Shown in pieces: positions 53,756 through 63,446 of a stretch of DNA of 64,000 bases. The stretch covers positions 1,178,001 to 1,242,000 of the forward strand of contig NZ_JABEKU010000001.1 of the NCBI RefSeq assembly GCF_013283665.1, in the 5' to 3' direction. This DNA is from Ensifer sesbaniae (lineage in GTDB: Bacteria > Pseudomonadota > Alphaproteobacteria > Rhizobiales > Rhizobiaceae). The position numbers and the translations under genes were made by a program. The notes under the pieces were generated by a model. That model ran no database searches and was not told the origin of the DNA. It was given only the letters and a program-made list of their open reading frames with translations. Numbering within the stretch: position 1 is the first letter of the stretch; each line of letters begins with the position of its first letter.

Positions 53756-54592
53756 TCAAGCAGCCTTGTCCCAGACCGGTGCGAGGCCGTCCGGATTGAC
53801 GATCCGGCCATCCGGGCGGGCAAGGGCGTTGATCTCCACCATCTCGCCATCGCCGAGCGCGAAGTCGAAGATCGCGAAATTTTCCCTCAGCCGATCGATC
53901 GTCGCAGTCTTGGACAGAGCGACCACATCCTTCTGCTGCACCAGCCAGCGCAGGGCCACTTGGGCGGCCGTCTTGCCGTGGCGCTCGCCGATCTCCCTGA
54001 GCAGCCGATCGTTCGGGACCTTGCCGTTGGCCATTGCGTAATAGGCGGTGATCGACATGCCGTGCTTGCGTGCGGTTCCGAGCACCGTGGTCTGGTCGAG
54101 ATAGGGGTGATACTCGACCTGGTTGGTGGCGATCGGCGCATCGCTGAGCTTCACGGCTTCTTCCATCTGCGCCGTGTTGAAGTTGCTGACGCCGATGTGG
54201 CGGACCTTGCCGGCCTTCCGCACGTCGTTGAGGGCGCCGATGCGCTCTGCCATCGGTACGTCGCTGCCGCCCGGCCAATGCAAGAGAAGCAGGTCGACAT
54301 GGTCGGTCCTCAGCTTCTTCAGGCTCTCGTCGACCGAGGCGAGGAAGTCCCGATACGCATAGTTGTCGACCCAGACCTTGGTGGTGAGGAAGATGTCGGC
54401 GCGCGAGACGCCAGAGTTATGGATGGCTTCGCCGACCTCGGCCTCGTTGCCGTAGATCTGCGCCGTGTCGACGTGATGGAAGCCGAGCTTGAGTGCTTCC
54501 GGCAGCACCCGCAGCACGTCGGCGCCAGGCATGCGGAAGGTGCCGAAGCCGAGCGCTGGAATGTTGGCGCCGTTTGAATTGACGGAATGCAT
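53756..54592 (-). CDS. Aldo/keto reductase
   Basis: A 278-residue NADPH-dependent aldo/keto reductase of the 2,5-diketo-gluconate reductase type. The tetrad residues are Asp and Tyr in VDTAQIYGNEAEVG, Lys in FLTTKVW and His in LLLLHWPGG. The cofactor region is HIGVSNFNTAQMEEA and later VALSKTATIDRLRENF. The start at 54592 (MHSVNSNGANIPALGFG) is standard. About 100 bases downstream of an MFS gene on the same strand, so possibly one operon controlled by the divergent LysR. Confidence 0.93.
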   Translation of the reverse strand: MHSVNSNGANIPALGFGTFRMPGADVLRVLPEALKLGFHHVDTAQIYGNEAEVGEAIHNSGVSRADIFLTTKVWVDNYAYRDFLASVDESLKKLRTDHVDLLLLHWPGGSDVPMAERIGALNDVRKAGKVRHIGVSNFNTAQMEEAVKLSDAPIATNQVEYHPYLDQTTVLGTARKHGMSITAYYAMANGKVPNDRLLREIGERHGKTAAQVALRWLVQQKDVVALSKTATIDRLRENFAIFDFALGDGEMVEINALARPDGRIVNPDGLAPVWDKAA

Positions 54593-54695
54593 GGTGGGTA
54601 ACTCCTTGTACTTGACCTGCCGTACTTGGCGAGCGCCCGGCCGCATGGCCGGGCGAGAAAGGAACGATCTATAGGTGGTCCTCGAGGGCGGCGGA

Positions 54696-55877
54696 TCAAG
54701 CCGGTTGGTAGGCGGCGCCTGCTCGACGATCAAGAACGCAGCTCAAGAGCGTGAGCATCAGGGCGGCCGCGACGAGCAGGGCACCGATGACCGGCGTCAT
54801 CCCGAGACCAAGCGGTGAGGCGACGACCACGCCACCGAGCCAGGCGCCGACGGCAATGCCGAGGTTGAAGGCTGCGATGTTGAGCGCCGAGGCGACATCG
54901 ACGGCACCCGGACGGTACTGCTTGGCAAGCTGCACCACATAGAGCTGCAGGCCCGGCACGTTGGCGAAGGACAGGAAGCCGAGCGCGGCAAGCGTCACCA
55001 GCGTCAGCGCCGGCGCGGGAGCGGTGAAAGTAAAGAGCACCAGCACGGCCGCCTGGGCCAGGAACAGGCCGACAAGCGCCTTCACCGGATCGCGGTTGGC
55101 GATCTTGCCGCCGGCAATGTTGCCGATGGCGATGGCAACACCATAGAGCACGAGGATCAGGCTGACGGCGCCTTCGGAGAAGCCGGTGATGTCCTGCAGG
55201 ATCGGCGCGAGGAAAGTGAAGGCGACGAATGTGCCGCCGTAGCCGAGCGCGGTCATGGCAAAGACGATCAGCAGGCGGCCGGAACCGAGCACACGCACCT
55301 GGTCGATGAGCTTGGCCGGTGGCGCCTTGGAGAGCGTGTTCGGCAGCAGGGCAACGATCGCGGTGAGTGCGATGACGCCGAGACCGGTCACGGCCCAGAA
55401 GGTGGCGCGCCAGCCGAAGGTCTGGCCGATCCAGGTACCGAGCGGCACGCCGGTGACGATCGCGACCGTGAGGCCCATGAACATCATGGCAATGGCCGAG
55501 GCGCGGCGATCCTCCGGGACGAGGTCGGCGGCGATGGTCGAGCCGACCGAGAAGAATACGCCATGGGCAAAGGCGGAAATGACCCGTGCGACGAGCAGGG
55601 GCTCATAGCTGGGGGACAGTGCGGCGGCGGCGTTGCCGACGATGAACAGCGCCATGAGGCCGATCAGAAGCGGCTTGCGCTCGATCCGGCCGGTGAGCGC
55701 CGTCAGCACCGGCGCGCCGAAGGTGACGCCAAGCGCATAGACGCTGACGATCAGGCCGGCGAGCGGCAGAGTGACATTGAGGTCGGTGGCGACTGTCGGC
55801 AGCAGGCCGACGATCACGAATTCCGTTGTTCCGATCGCATAGGCCGCGATCGTCAGTGCAAGGATAGCAATGGGCAC
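54696..55877 (-). CDS. MFS efflux transporter (AraJ/YdhP-like)
   Basis: A 393-residue major facilitator transporter with 12 helices, of the AraJ/PbuE/YdhP arabinose-efflux type. Helix 1 has ILALTIAAYAIGTTEFVIVG, the family motif with TTEF. The loop 2-3 motif is LTGRIERKPLLIG, and helix 5 has GLTVAIVTGVPLGTWIG. The GTG start at 55877 has GGGAAAGG upstream; a TTG at 55988 would add 37 residues reaching into the LysR promoter region and is less likely. Substrate unknown. Divergent LysR gene is the likely regulator. Confidence 0.9.
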   Translation of the reverse strand: MPIAILALTIAAYAIGTTEFVIVGLLPTVATDLNVTLPLAGLIVSVYALGVTFGAPVLTALTGRIERKPLLIGLMALFIVGNAAAALSPSYEPLLVARVISAFAHGVFFSVGSTIAADLVPEDRRASAIAMMFMGLTVAIVTGVPLGTWIGQTFGWRATFWAVTGLGVIALTAIVALLPNTLSKAPPAKLIDQVRVLGSGRLLIVFAMTALGYGGTFVAFTFLAPILQDITGFSEGAVSLILVLYGVAIAIGNIAGGKIANRDPVKALVGLFLAQAAVLVLFTFTAPAPALTLVTLAALGFLSFANVPGLQLYVVQLAKQYRPGAVDVASALNIAAFNLGIAVGAWLGGVVVASPLGLGMTPVIGALLVAAALMLTLLSCVLDRRAGAAYQPA

Positions 55878-56021
55878 GACGAGACCTTTCCCACCCGGCT
55901 GGGAGGGGCCGGGCGCGTTGGTTGTTGATGAAATCGAAGCGGAATATGAGCCTTTGCACTCCGCAAGATAATAAGCATAATCGGACAAAGGACTGTGAAT
56001 TCATTTCAAAGGTAACGACCC

Positions 56022-56915
56022 ATGGACAATCGGGCGGGTGAGATGGAGGTCTTCGTTGCCGTTTCGGAGACCCGCAGCTTCTCGGCCGCCGCGCGGCGCC
56101 TGAAGCTGTCGCCGTCTGCAATCAGCAAACTGGTGACGCGGATCGAGGACCGGCTCGGCACACGGCTTCTCGTGCGCTCGACCAGGACGCTGCAACTGAC
56201 GCCGGAGGGGGAGGTCTACCTCCAGCGAGCGCAGCGAATCCTGACCGAGATCGTCGAAACCGAACAGCTCGTCGCCGCCGGCGGCCGCATGACACCGCGG
56301 GGGCTTTTGCGAGTGAATGCCGCCGTCGGCTTCGGCGAGCGCTACATCATGCCGCTCGCGCCGGAGTTCCTCGCCCGCTACCCGGAGGTGCGGCTGGACC
56401 TGACCTTGACCGACAGCATGATCGACGTGGTCGGCGAGAGGGCAGACGTGGCGATCCGCACCGGTCCGTTGCGTGATTCATCGCTGAAGGCACGCAAGCT
56501 CATGGAAAGCCGCCCGGTGGTGATCGCATCGCCCGCCTATCTGGGAAGGCACGGGACACCGCAAACGCCGGATGAACTCGACGGCCACAATTGCATCCGC
56601 TTCAACTTCCGTCGCAGCGTCGACGAATGGGCATTCCGCATGCCCGGGCAGCCGGCCGCGGAGCTGCGCTCGGTCTTCGGCAACATGCAGGTCTCGAGCG
56701 GTTCGATCGTCCGCCAGCTTTGCCTTGCCGGCATCGGCATTGGCCGTATCGGCCGCTTCCACGTCGAGCCGGATTTCAAGGCCGGAACGCTCGTACCGTT
56801 GCTCGAGGATTATCAGTCGGGCGAGATCGAGACGGTCTACGCCGTCTATGCCGGCCATGAGCATCTCGCCGCGCGCATCCGCGCCTTCATCGATTTTCTG
56901 GTCGAACACATGTAG
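56022..56915 (+). CDS. LysR-family regulator
   Basis: A 297-residue LysR regulator. It starts MDNRAGEMEVFVAVSETRSF with helix-turn-helix SAAARRLKLSPSAISKLVTRIEDRLG and the linker LLVRSTRTLQLTPEG. The effector domain has LLRVNAAVGFGERYIMPLAP and ERADVAIRTGPLRDSSLKAR, the subgroup often controlling divergent MFS and oxidoreductase genes, which is the arrangement here. It converges on tam with 12 bases between. Confidence 0.93.
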   Translation: MDNRAGEMEVFVAVSETRSFSAAARRLKLSPSAISKLVTRIEDRLGTRLLVRSTRTLQLTPEGEVYLQRAQRILTEIVETEQLVAAGGRMTPRGLLRVNAAVGFGERYIMPLAPEFLARYPEVRLDLTLTDSMIDVVGERADVAIRTGPLRDSSLKARKLMESRPVVIASPAYLGRHGTPQTPDELDGHNCIRFNFRRSVDEWAFRMPGQPAAELRSVFGNMQVSSGSIVRQLCLAGIGIGRIGRFHVEPDFKAGTLVPLLEDYQSGEIETVYAVYAGHEHLAARIRAFIDFLVEHM

Positions 56916-56927
56916 CGTCGGCCGGCG

Positions 56928-57698
56928 CTATGCCCTCACCGCGACGATGAAAAGTCTCGGGAAGCGCAGAAGGACCTTGCCGTCGCTCATCGCCGGATAG
57001 GCAGCGCGGATCCGGTCCGTGTAGTCGGCAACGAAGGCGTCACGTTTGTCTTCCGGCACGGCGTCGAGATAGGGGCGCAGGCCCGTACCTTTCACCCATT
57101 CGACGATCGCTTCTGCATTGGCGAGCCGATGGTAGTAGATCGTGTGCCAGACCTCGATGCCGGCCGCCTGTGGCGCCAGGCATTCGACATAGGTTGCCGG
57201 GCTCGGCATGGGATTGCGGCGGATGGTTTTGCCGGCAAAGACGTCGGTGAAAGCCGGGCTGCGAGCCGTCTCCTCCATCAGCAAATGGCTCGGCTCTCCA
57301 AGGTTGTCCGGCATCTGGACCGCAAGCGTGCCGCCCGATGCGAGTGCCGCCATCAGTCTTTCGAAGATCGTCAGGTGGTTCGGAAGCCATTGGAAGACAG
57401 CGTTGCCGTAAAACAGCGCCGCGCCGGCAGGCGGAACCCAGTTTGCGAGATCCGCCTTCTCGAAGGTGACGCCGGGCAGCCGCTTCGCCGCCGCAACGAG
57501 CATGTTCTCGTCGCTATCGAGGCCTGAAAGCGTGGCCTCGGGAAACCGGTCGCGGATGAGTTCGGTGGAGTTGCCCGGGCCGCAGCCGAGGTCGAAGGCG
57601 ACCCCATCGGGCAGGTCTGGCACTTGGGCAAGAAGGTCTCTGGCTGGCCGGGTGCGTTCGTCTTCGAACTTCAGATACAGCGCAGGCGACCAGGCCAT
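56928..57698 (-). CDS. tam: Trans-aconitate 2-methyltransferase
   Basis: A 256-residue SAM-dependent methyltransferase that methylates trans-aconitate, a toxic by-product of aconitate. The N-terminus [20 protein letters not shown] is a Tam hallmark. SAM motif I is [16 protein letters not shown], followed by [12 protein letters not shown]. The conserved [15 protein letters not shown] and [20 protein letters not shown] are also Tam-specific. It lies 11 bases after a haloacid dehalogenase gene on the same strand, so probably one transcript. Confidence 0.95.
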   Translation of the reverse strand: MAWSPALYLKFEDERTRPARDLLAQVPDLPDGVAFDLGCGPGNSTELIRDRFPEATLSGLDSDENMLVAAAKRLPGVTFEKADLANWVPPAGAALFYGNAVFQWLPNHLTIFERLMAALASGGTLAVQMPDNLGEPSHLLMEETARSPAFTDVFAGKTIRRNPMPSPATYVECLAPQAAGIEVWHTIYYHRLANAEAIVEWVKGTGLRPYLDAVPEDKRDAFVADYTDRIRAAYPAMSDGKVLLRFPRLFIVAVRA

Positions 57699-57709
57699 CA
57701 GGAGATCCT

Positions 57710-58372
57710 TCAGATACCGAACTGCAGACTTTCGAGAGAGGGCAGGATCAGCGCCGGCCCGTGATCACGATACTCGTCCGGCATGTCAGCTCGGTTGATC
57801 CATACGGTGCGGAAGCCGAATTTCGTCGCCCCGGCAATGTCCCAGCGGTTCGACGACTGGAAGGAGACGGCATGCGGGTAGAGCCGGTACCCGGTTGTGA
57901 CGATGTCGTAGACGGCAGGCGCAGTCTTGAAGGCCTTCACCGCGTCGACGGAAAAGACGTCGTCGATGATGATGTCGAGCGCCGCGTTGCGGACCGCAGA
58001 GGCAAGCATGGCCGGCGAGCCGTTGGAGAGGATGGCGATGCGCGCGCCGCGCTCCTTGAGCCCTTTCAGAACCGCCGGCACTTCCGGATAGCAATCGAGC
58101 GCCCAATAGGCGTCGAGCAGCCGCTTGCGAAGTTTCGGGTCGGCGGAGGGAAACCGTGCGAAGGCGTAGTCGAGCGACTGTTCGGTCAGTTGCCAGAAGT
58201 CCTGATAGCTGCCCATCAGCGAGCGCACCCAGGAATATTCGAGCTGTTTGGCGCGCCAGAGTTCGGAAAAAGCCTGCCCGTCCGGCCCGATTTCCTCAGC
58301 GTGGCGCCTGACGGCCGCATGCACGTCAAAGAGCGTGCCGTAGGCGTCAAACACATAGGCCGCGTGGGACAT
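57710..58372 (-). CDS. Haloacid dehalogenase, type II
   Basis: A 220-residue (S)-2-haloacid dehalogenase-type HAD enzyme. The nucleophile Asp is in [12 protein letters not shown], the halide/arginine segment is at [13 protein letters not shown], motif II is [10 protein letters not shown], the Lys is in VKAFKTAP and [14 protein letters not shown] gives the conserved motif IV. It hydrolyses the carbon-halogen bond of short haloacids, or a similar small substrate. GGGAGGAAAAG precedes ATG 58372. First gene of a two-gene unit with tam. Confidence 0.93.
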   Translation of the reverse strand: MSHAAYVFDAYGTLFDVHAAVRRHAEEIGPDGQAFSELWRAKQLEYSWVRSLMGSYQDFWQLTEQSLDYAFARFPSADPKLRKRLLDAYWALDCYPEVPAVLKGLKERGARIAILSNGSPAMLASAVRNAALDIIIDDVFSVDAVKAFKTAPAVYDIVTTGYRLYPHAVSFQSSNRWDIAGATKFGFRTVWINRADMPDEYRDHGPALILPSLESLQFGI

Positions 58373-58563
58373 CTTTTCCTCCCGTCATTTGTCTTCGGCA
58401 TTGGCGGGACAAGGTCGAATCGCCCCGTCAAAGCCCATCCGAAAACAAAGGCTTACAGCATCATGCCTGATCAGGCAGCCAACTGTCACCGTTCTTTCGT
58501 GGGATCATGTCAAATCTTTGTGCAGTGCACAACGGCCGGCGGGACGGTTGCAGAGTTCTCGCA

Positions 58564-59124
58564 TCAGCTTTTGCCCGGCTTCCAGACTTTCGCCGGGAAG
58601 CGCAGCGCCTGCTTGGCGAGCTTGCCCTTGAGGCCGAGCGCCGTGTCGCAGAGATTGACCACATGCCGGTTCGGCTTGGCCTCCGGCCGCAGCGCATGGA
58701 GCGCGGCCGCGGCGTCTTCCGGCGGCATGTAGCGCGCCAGGATGCCGAGGGTGAGCGCGGTCGCGCGGCCGATCCCCCTCAGGCAGTGGACGAGCAGATG
58801 CGCGTCTTCGGGCAGGCGGTCGACAAAGGCGAAGGCAGCCTCGATCGCCTCCGGACGGGCCGCATCCGGTTCGTCCGGATCGGTGCTGTCGCCAAAAAAG
58901 AGTTCCAGGTGCCGCTCCGGCGGCAGCTCGATCATCGAGAGCAACCGGCTGCCGGGGGCGCGGATCGAGATCAGGTGCGTCGGCGCCCAGAGCGCCCGGT
59001 TGTGCCGCGCTTCTGTTTGCGAACTGACGATCGCCCGCACCGGCCAGCCAGATGGATGCGCCGGATTGGCCTCGAGAACGGGATGGTAGAGTTCATCCCC
59101 GGTGACGGCTGCCGCAAGCGCCAT
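58564..59124 (-). CDS. Tyrosine/dual-specificity phosphatase-like protein
   Basis: A 186-residue protein tyrosine phosphatase-type enzyme. The P-loop is LLVHCLRGIGRATAL, with the CX5R arrangement of catalytic Cys and Arg, and a general-acid Asp may be in FFGDSTDPDEPDAARPE. The order WAPTHLISIRAPGS then LELFFGD is typical of small prokaryotic PTPs in rhizobia. The start at 59124 (MALAAAVTGDELYHPVLEA) has GAGGT upstream. Substrate unknown; could be a phosphoprotein or inositol phosphate. Faces away from the HAD gene with 190 bases between. Confidence 0.85.
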   Translation of the reverse strand: MALAAAVTGDELYHPVLEANPAHPSGWPVRAIVSSQTEARHNRALWAPTHLISIRAPGSRLLSMIELPPERHLELFFGDSTDPDEPDAARPEAIEAAFAFVDRLPEDAHLLVHCLRGIGRATALTLGILARYMPPEDAAAALHALRPEAKPNRHVVNLCDTALGLKGKLAKQALRFPAKVWKPGKS

Positions 59125-59224
59125 GACAGGACCTCGCTGTGATTCTTCCGAGCGGATTTTGCCCTGAAATCGGTCGCGGCTTAAGGGCAAAATCATGGGA
59201 TAGGCGAAAAGCTGCGGGCAGGTG

Positions 59225-59908
59225 TCAGCCCGAATGGATATAGCGCCGCGACCAGTGGGACGGCACGAGAACGGTGGCAAGCGCGAGCCCGGTGCTGAGC
59301 GCAAAGGACGCCCACAGCGAGGCCGCGCCGAAGTGGTGCTGCAGCAGAGCGCCGGCTACCGCACCCGAGAACATGCCGAGCCACGGCACGATCTGCACGA
59401 ACCATTGACGGTTTTTGTTGCCGAGCAGCCAGCGGCCGAGACCCCGCCCGAAGCGGGAAAGTGCCCCGGTGACATAAGTGAGCCCGATCGGCAGCCCCTC
59501 GATATGTTCGACCGCCGCGTTGACCAGGCCCATGGAGAGCACGACGCCGTAGAAGTAGAAGGGGCGCGGCATAAGGGACCCAAAACCGGCGCAGAGCATC
59601 AGCACGAGACTGACCGTCGAGAGAACGCCGACGACACCGAGGCGCGCGGCTACGATCACGCCAAGCGCGTTACCGATGATGAACGCTCCGAGCGCGCCGA
59701 CGAGCTGCAGCGCACCGGTGAAATCCCCTTCACCGAGTGCGATCGCCGCCCGGGTCGTGTTGCCGCTCATGAAGGACACGAAATCGCCGATGCTCAAGAG
59801 CCCGATTGCGTCGGTCATGCCGGCGAGGAACGAGATCGTCGCAGCAATGGCCAGCGCCGTGCCGGTGCGCTGCCGCTTGATCAATCTTCGTCGTCTCGCA
59901 ATGGTCAT
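59225..59908 (-). CDS. DUF1275 (YoaK) membrane protein
   Basis: A 227-residue inner-membrane protein of the DUF1275/YoaK family, six helices. The family pattern starts ALAIAATISFLAGMTDAIGL followed by GDFVSFMSGNTTRAAIALGE, and continues FIIGNALGVIVAARLGVV, SMGLVNAAVEHIEGLPIGLT and YVTGALSRFGRGLGRWLLG. The function is unknown. The basic N-terminus MTIARRRRLIKRQR fits cytoplasmic location. Same strand as the phosphatase gene, 100 bases upstream of it. Confidence 0.92.
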   Translation of the reverse strand: MTIARRRRLIKRQRTGTALAIAATISFLAGMTDAIGLLSIGDFVSFMSGNTTRAAIALGEGDFTGALQLVGALGAFIIGNALGVIVAARLGVVGVLSTVSLVLMLCAGFGSLMPRPFYFYGVVLSMGLVNAAVEHIEGLPIGLTYVTGALSRFGRGLGRWLLGNKNRQWFVQIVPWLGMFSGAVAGALLQHHFGAASLWASFALSTGLALATVLVPSHWSRRYIHSG

Positions 59909-60019
59909 CTGCCTTGCCCTCTGTCGGGAACGAGGTTTAGCCCATGCAGCAGGTGAGTCGAAATGGGTGTGTTCGGCGTTCTTGCGTCGACCGTTCCGAT
60001 CCTGCTGTCCATGTCCGCA

Positions 60020-61060
60020 TTAAAACCGCGTGATGACGCTGATGCCGAGGTCGGTCGCACGATCCATGCCAGTCAGCGCAGGGATCGCCTCCGCAAGCGA
60101 GATCTCCCGGCCGATCAGCTGTTGCGGCTTCAGCTTGCCGTCGGCGATCATCGCCAGCATGGCGTCGTAGCGCCAGGCCTGCATGCCGTGGCTGCCGTAG
60201 ATCTCGAGCTCGTGGCCGATCACCTGAGCCATCGGGATCTGCGGCGTTGCCTGGTCGCCGAGCATGAGGCCGACCTGGACGTGGCGCCCGCGGCGGCGCA
60301 GGTTCTTGATCGAGTTGAAGCAGGTCACCGGATTGCCGAGGGCGTCGATGGAGACGTGCGCGCCGCCGCCGGTAATATCCTTGACGGCCGCCGCGACGTC
60401 CTCGACCTCGCGGCCGTTGATCGTCGCGACCGCGCCGATTTTTTTGGCGAAGGCAAGCTTGTCCTCGGCGATGTCGATCGCAATCGGCTGGGCGCCGAGG
60501 GCGGCCGCGATCATGATCGCCGACAGGCCGACGCCGCCGCAGCCATGCACGGCCACCCATTCGCCGCCCTTGACCTTGGCCTGGTCGGCGACGGCGCGGA
60601 ACGAGGTGGCGAAGCGGCAGCCGAGGCTCGCGGCCGTGGTGAAGTCCATGCTTTCGGGCAGGTGCACGAGGTTCTGGTCGGCAAAGTCGAGCGCGACATA
60701 TTCGGCGAAGGACCCCCAATGGGTGAAGCCCGGCTGGAACTGCGCCTCGCAGACCTGCTGGTTGCCCGAGCGGCACTCGCCGCAGCGGCCGCAGCCGGAA
60801 ACGAAGGGCACGGTGACCCGGTCGCCGACCTTGTAGCGCATCACGCCGCGGCCGGCAGCGGTGACCACGCCTGCCAGTTCGTGGCCCGGCACGTGCGGCA
60901 GCCGGATATCGGCGTCATGGCCCATCCATCCGTGCCAATCGGACCGGCAAAGCCCCGTCGCCTCGACCTTGATGACCACGCCATTTTCCGTCGGAGTCGG
61001 ATCGGGAAGCGTGCGGATTTCCGGCGTCTTCTCGAACGCGTCGTAATACATGGCTTTCAT
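60020..61060 (-). CDS. Zinc-dependent alcohol dehydrogenase
   Basis: A 346-residue medium-chain zinc alcohol dehydrogenase. Catalytic zinc ligands are in [10 protein letters not shown] and VPGHELAG, and the structural zinc site is [15 protein letters not shown]. The Rossmann site is [18 protein letters not shown] followed by [18 protein letters not shown], so NAD is likely. Similar enzymes act on primary alcohols or amino-acid-derived aldehydes. The start at 61060 overlaps the GNAT stop (ATGA), so the genes are co-translated. Confidence 0.92.
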   Translation of the reverse strand: MKAMYYDAFEKTPEIRTLPDPTPTENGVVIKVEATGLCRSDWHGWMGHDADIRLPHVPGHELAGVVTAAGRGVMRYKVGDRVTVPFVSGCGRCGECRSGNQQVCEAQFQPGFTHWGSFAEYVALDFADQNLVHLPESMDFTTAASLGCRFATSFRAVADQAKVKGGEWVAVHGCGGVGLSAIMIAAALGAQPIAIDIAEDKLAFAKKIGAVATINGREVEDVAAAVKDITGGGAHVSIDALGNPVTCFNSIKNLRRRGRHVQVGLMLGDQATPQIPMAQVIGHELEIYGSHGMQAWRYDAMLAMIADGKLKPQQLIGREISLAEAIPALTGMDRATDLGISVITRF

Positions 61061-61590
61061 CGGGGCACTCCTTGCGATGTCTGAACAGATGCGGCGCGAC
61101 CATCGATGTGGCGGGCCATCAGGATTTCGTCGACTTCTGCGTCTCCGTCGAGCAACCCGCCCGGAACGCGCCCGATTGTTCGGAACCCTTCGCGTTCGTA
61201 GAATCGGATCGCGGTCTCGTTGTCGGCGCGGGCGACGAGCTCCAGCATCCGGATACCGGCCGAGCGGGCATGCTCGGTCAGATGCGCGAGAAGTTGGTGC
61301 GCTACGCCGGACCCTCGTGCTTCGTCGCGCACATAGACCATGATGATCGTGGCCCGGTGCGCCAGCCGGCTCGCGCGCTCCCGCATCAGGCCCATGATGC
61401 CGAGCGGCTCGTCCCCGTCGAGCGCGACGAAGACGGCGTTGGCGGTCAATCTCGCCTGCCATTCCGCCGTCGAAAGCCGCGCCCAGTCCGCCGCTGTCGA
61501 AGCGAAGGCCTGGGGCTCGCGGGTGAGCGCCTCCAGCCTTATACGGCGGAAGAGGTGGACGTCGTCCTCTTCGAGATGCTTGATACGCAT
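61057..61590 (-). CDS. GNAT acetyltransferase
   Basis: A 177-residue GCN5-related N-acetyltransferase. The acetyl-CoA site is [20 protein letters not shown] (motif A, R-x-x-G-x-A/G), and motif B is [20 protein letters not shown] followed by FRTIGRVP. The N-terminus [20 protein letters not shown] is regular. The start at 61590 has AAGGAAGGGAAAG upstream. Substrate unknown. It overlaps the alcohol dehydrogenase gene by four bases and is divergent from the aminotransferase gene, 150 bases away. Confidence 0.92.
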   Translation of the reverse strand: MRIKHLEEDDVHLFRRIRLEALTREPQAFASTAADWARLSTAEWQARLTANAVFVALDGDEPLGIMGLMRERASRLAHRATIIMVYVRDEARGSGVAHQLLAHLTEHARSAGIRMLELVARADNETAIRFYEREGFRTIGRVPGGLLDGDAEVDEILMARHIDGRAASVQTSQGVPR

Positions 61591-61742
61591 GGCTTTCCCT
61601 TCCTTTGCGCAAGAGACTAAGCGAGACGCCGTCCCGGTGCCAGAATGGCCGCCATGACATTTTTTGATATACCCATTCACCCCGATGCTGCTTTTTTGGG
61701 CTATGCGGAACGAACGGAACAAGGAAAGTGAAGGAGACGCCG

Positions 61743-62624
61743 ATGGCCGTCGATACATCCCCCCGCTCAGTGACCTGGACCTATGTCGATGGTGAATGGC
61801 TCTCGGGCAACCCGCCGCTGATCGGCCCGACCTCGCACGCGATGTGGCTGGGTTCGACGGTATTCGACGGCGCCCGCGTCTTCGACGGCGTCGCGCCCGA
61901 CCTTGATCTGCATTGCCAGCGCGTCAATCGCTCGGCGACCGCACTTGGCCTGAAGCCGACCATGGCGGCCGAAGAGATCGAGGCGCTGACCTGGGAAGGC
62001 GCCAAGAAATTCGATGGCAAGACCGCGCTTTACGTCAAGCCGATGTACTGGGCCGAACACGGCGCCGCCGGCGTCGTTGCCATCGATCCGGAATCGACCC
62101 GTTTCGCGCTTTGCCTGTTCGAAGCGCCGATGGGCAACGGTCATGGCGGCTCGTCGCTGACGCTCTCGCCCTTCCGCCGACCGACGCTGGAATCGATGCC
62201 GACCGACGCCAAGGCCGGCTGCCTCTATCCGAACAATGCGCGAATCCTGACCGAGGCCCGTTCGCGCGGCTTCGACAACGCGCTCGTGCGCGACATGCTG
62301 GGCAACATCGCCGAGACCGGCTCTTCCAACGTCTTCCTGGTCAAGGACGGTGTCGTCTTCACGCCGGCCGCCAACCGCACCTTCCTCGCCGGCATCACCC
62401 GCTTCCGCGTCATGACGCTGCTGCGTGAAGCCGGTTTCGACGTGGTCGAGGCAACGTTGACCATGGCCGATTTCGAAGCGGCCGACGAGATCTTCACGTC
62501 CGGCAACTATTCCAAGGTGCTGCCGGTGACACGCCTCGAAAGCCGCGACCTGCAGGCGGGCCCGATCGCCGCCAAGGCGCGCGATCTCTACATGGATTGG
62601 GCGCACGCGGCGCGCGACGTCTGA
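61743..62624 (+). CDS. Branched-chain amino acid aminotransferase (class IV)
   Basis: A 293-residue class IV PLP aminotransferase. The PLP lysine is in [20 protein letters not shown], and the conserved binding regions are [20 protein letters not shown] and [19 protein letters not shown]. The signature [20 protein letters not shown] at the N-terminus indicates a branched-chain or D-amino-acid aminotransferase-like enzyme; ilvE-type activity is likely but a second ilvE may exist elsewhere. ATG 61743 has AAGGAGACGCC upstream. Single gene, divergent from the GNAT. Confidence 0.9.
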   Translation: MAVDTSPRSVTWTYVDGEWLSGNPPLIGPTSHAMWLGSTVFDGARVFDGVAPDLDLHCQRVNRSATALGLKPTMAAEEIEALTWEGAKKFDGKTALYVKPMYWAEHGAAGVVAIDPESTRFALCLFEAPMGNGHGGSSLTLSPFRRPTLESMPTDAKAGCLYPNNARILTEARSRGFDNALVRDMLGNIAETGSSNVFLVKDGVVFTPAANRTFLAGITRFRVMTLLREAGFDVVEATLTMADFEAADEIFTSGNYSKVLPVTRLESRDLQAGPIAAKARDLYMDWAHAARDV

Positions 62625-62645
62625 AACAATCCGAAGGTCCCGGCA

Positions 62646-62671
62646 CCGAGCGCGAGGTCTGCCGCGCTCGG
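62646..62671. terminator. Hairpin between convergent genes
   Basis: CCGAGCGCG (62646-62654) and CGCGCTCGG (62663-62671) are perfect 9-bp arms with an 8-base loop. It lies 22 bases after the aminotransferase stop. No T run follows, so it would be a weak or factor-assisted terminator. Confidence 0.5.
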
Positions 62672-62717
62672 ACGGTATACACCCGGAGTGCGTTCCCGGT
62701 CGCTTGCTTTCCCGCCA

Positions 62718-63233
62718 TCAGCGAGAGAGGGAAGCGCGCGACGTGACTGCGGCGCGCTTATGGATCAGATAGGCCTGCACTGAAATACCCGACAGGAAGA
62801 TCAGCAGCCAGACGAGCAACGTCGTTTGCACGATCGGCGATTCCGGTCCACTTGCGAGCGGCTGCGAGGCCGGCAGACGTTTCAGCGTTTCGGCGACCGC
62901 CGGCACAATCAGCAGGAAGTAAGTGAAGGAGAGGCCGATCGTCGTGAGATACGGTTTGAGGCGGCCGAAGAAGTCGACGCGCGCAGCGGCAAGGCTTCCG
63001 GCGATCACGAGCAGCGTGACGATGCCAAGCGCATGCCCTGCATTGAAGCCGCCGGTGCTCGACAGCCCCGCCGTTGTCAGCACGGCGAGAACGAGAGTGG
63101 CGAGATAAATCTTGCCAGAGCGCGTCGCAGGATCGATCGCGCCATAGCGGGCGAAGCCGTAAAGCCCCGCGATGACGGGCGCCAGGCTGATTGCCGTATG
63201 TATGATGCCGAGGGTGGATAGCGGATTTGCCAT
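62718..63233 (-). CDS. Hypothetical four-helix membrane protein
   Basis: A 171-residue integral membrane protein with five hydrophobic segments: NPLSTLGIIHTAISLAPVIA, a helix at IYLATLVLAVLTTAGL, one at GHALGIVTLLVIAGSLAAA, one at YLTTIGLSFTYFLLIVPAV, and TTLLVWLLIFLSGISVQAYL. Conserved His in IIHTAISL and FNAGHALG recall heme- or metal-binding small membrane proteins. Function unknown. Upstream lies a palindrome and a TetR gene on the same strand, about 210 bases away, so it is probably under that TetR. Confidence 0.72.
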   Translation of the reverse strand: MANPLSTLGIIHTAISLAPVIAGLYGFARYGAIDPATRSGKIYLATLVLAVLTTAGLSSTGGFNAGHALGIVTLLVIAGSLAAARVDFFGRLKPYLTTIGLSFTYFLLIVPAVAETLKRLPASQPLASGPESPIVQTTLLVWLLIFLSGISVQAYLIHKRAAVTSRASLSR

Positions 63234-63256
63234 GATCTTGCTCCTTCCATGTGACC

Positions 63257-63272
63257 GACCGACTAGTTGGTC
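63257..63272. promoter_or_regulatory. Palindrome upstream of the membrane gene, candidate TetR operator
   Basis: GACCGACTAGTTGGTC is a 16-base palindrome with one mismatched pair, set in ACCGACCGACTAGTTGGTCG. TetR family operators of the CCGACC...GGTCGG type are common. It lies 24 bases before the membrane-protein start. The neighbouring TetR gene is the obvious regulator. Confidence 0.65.
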
Positions 63273-63446
63273 GACTCAATTGCAAAAAAGAGATGCGCTT
63301 GCTTTATGCCGGCGCATCGGGGGCCTTCACGCTGAACCTATACCAGCGACAGGCTACCTGGCGTTACCGTGGGAACAGCCCTCGCGAAGTCTGCGTCGTC
63401 ATTGTTGCGGCTTTGTGACGTCGCAACAACGCGGGCGAAGCCGTCA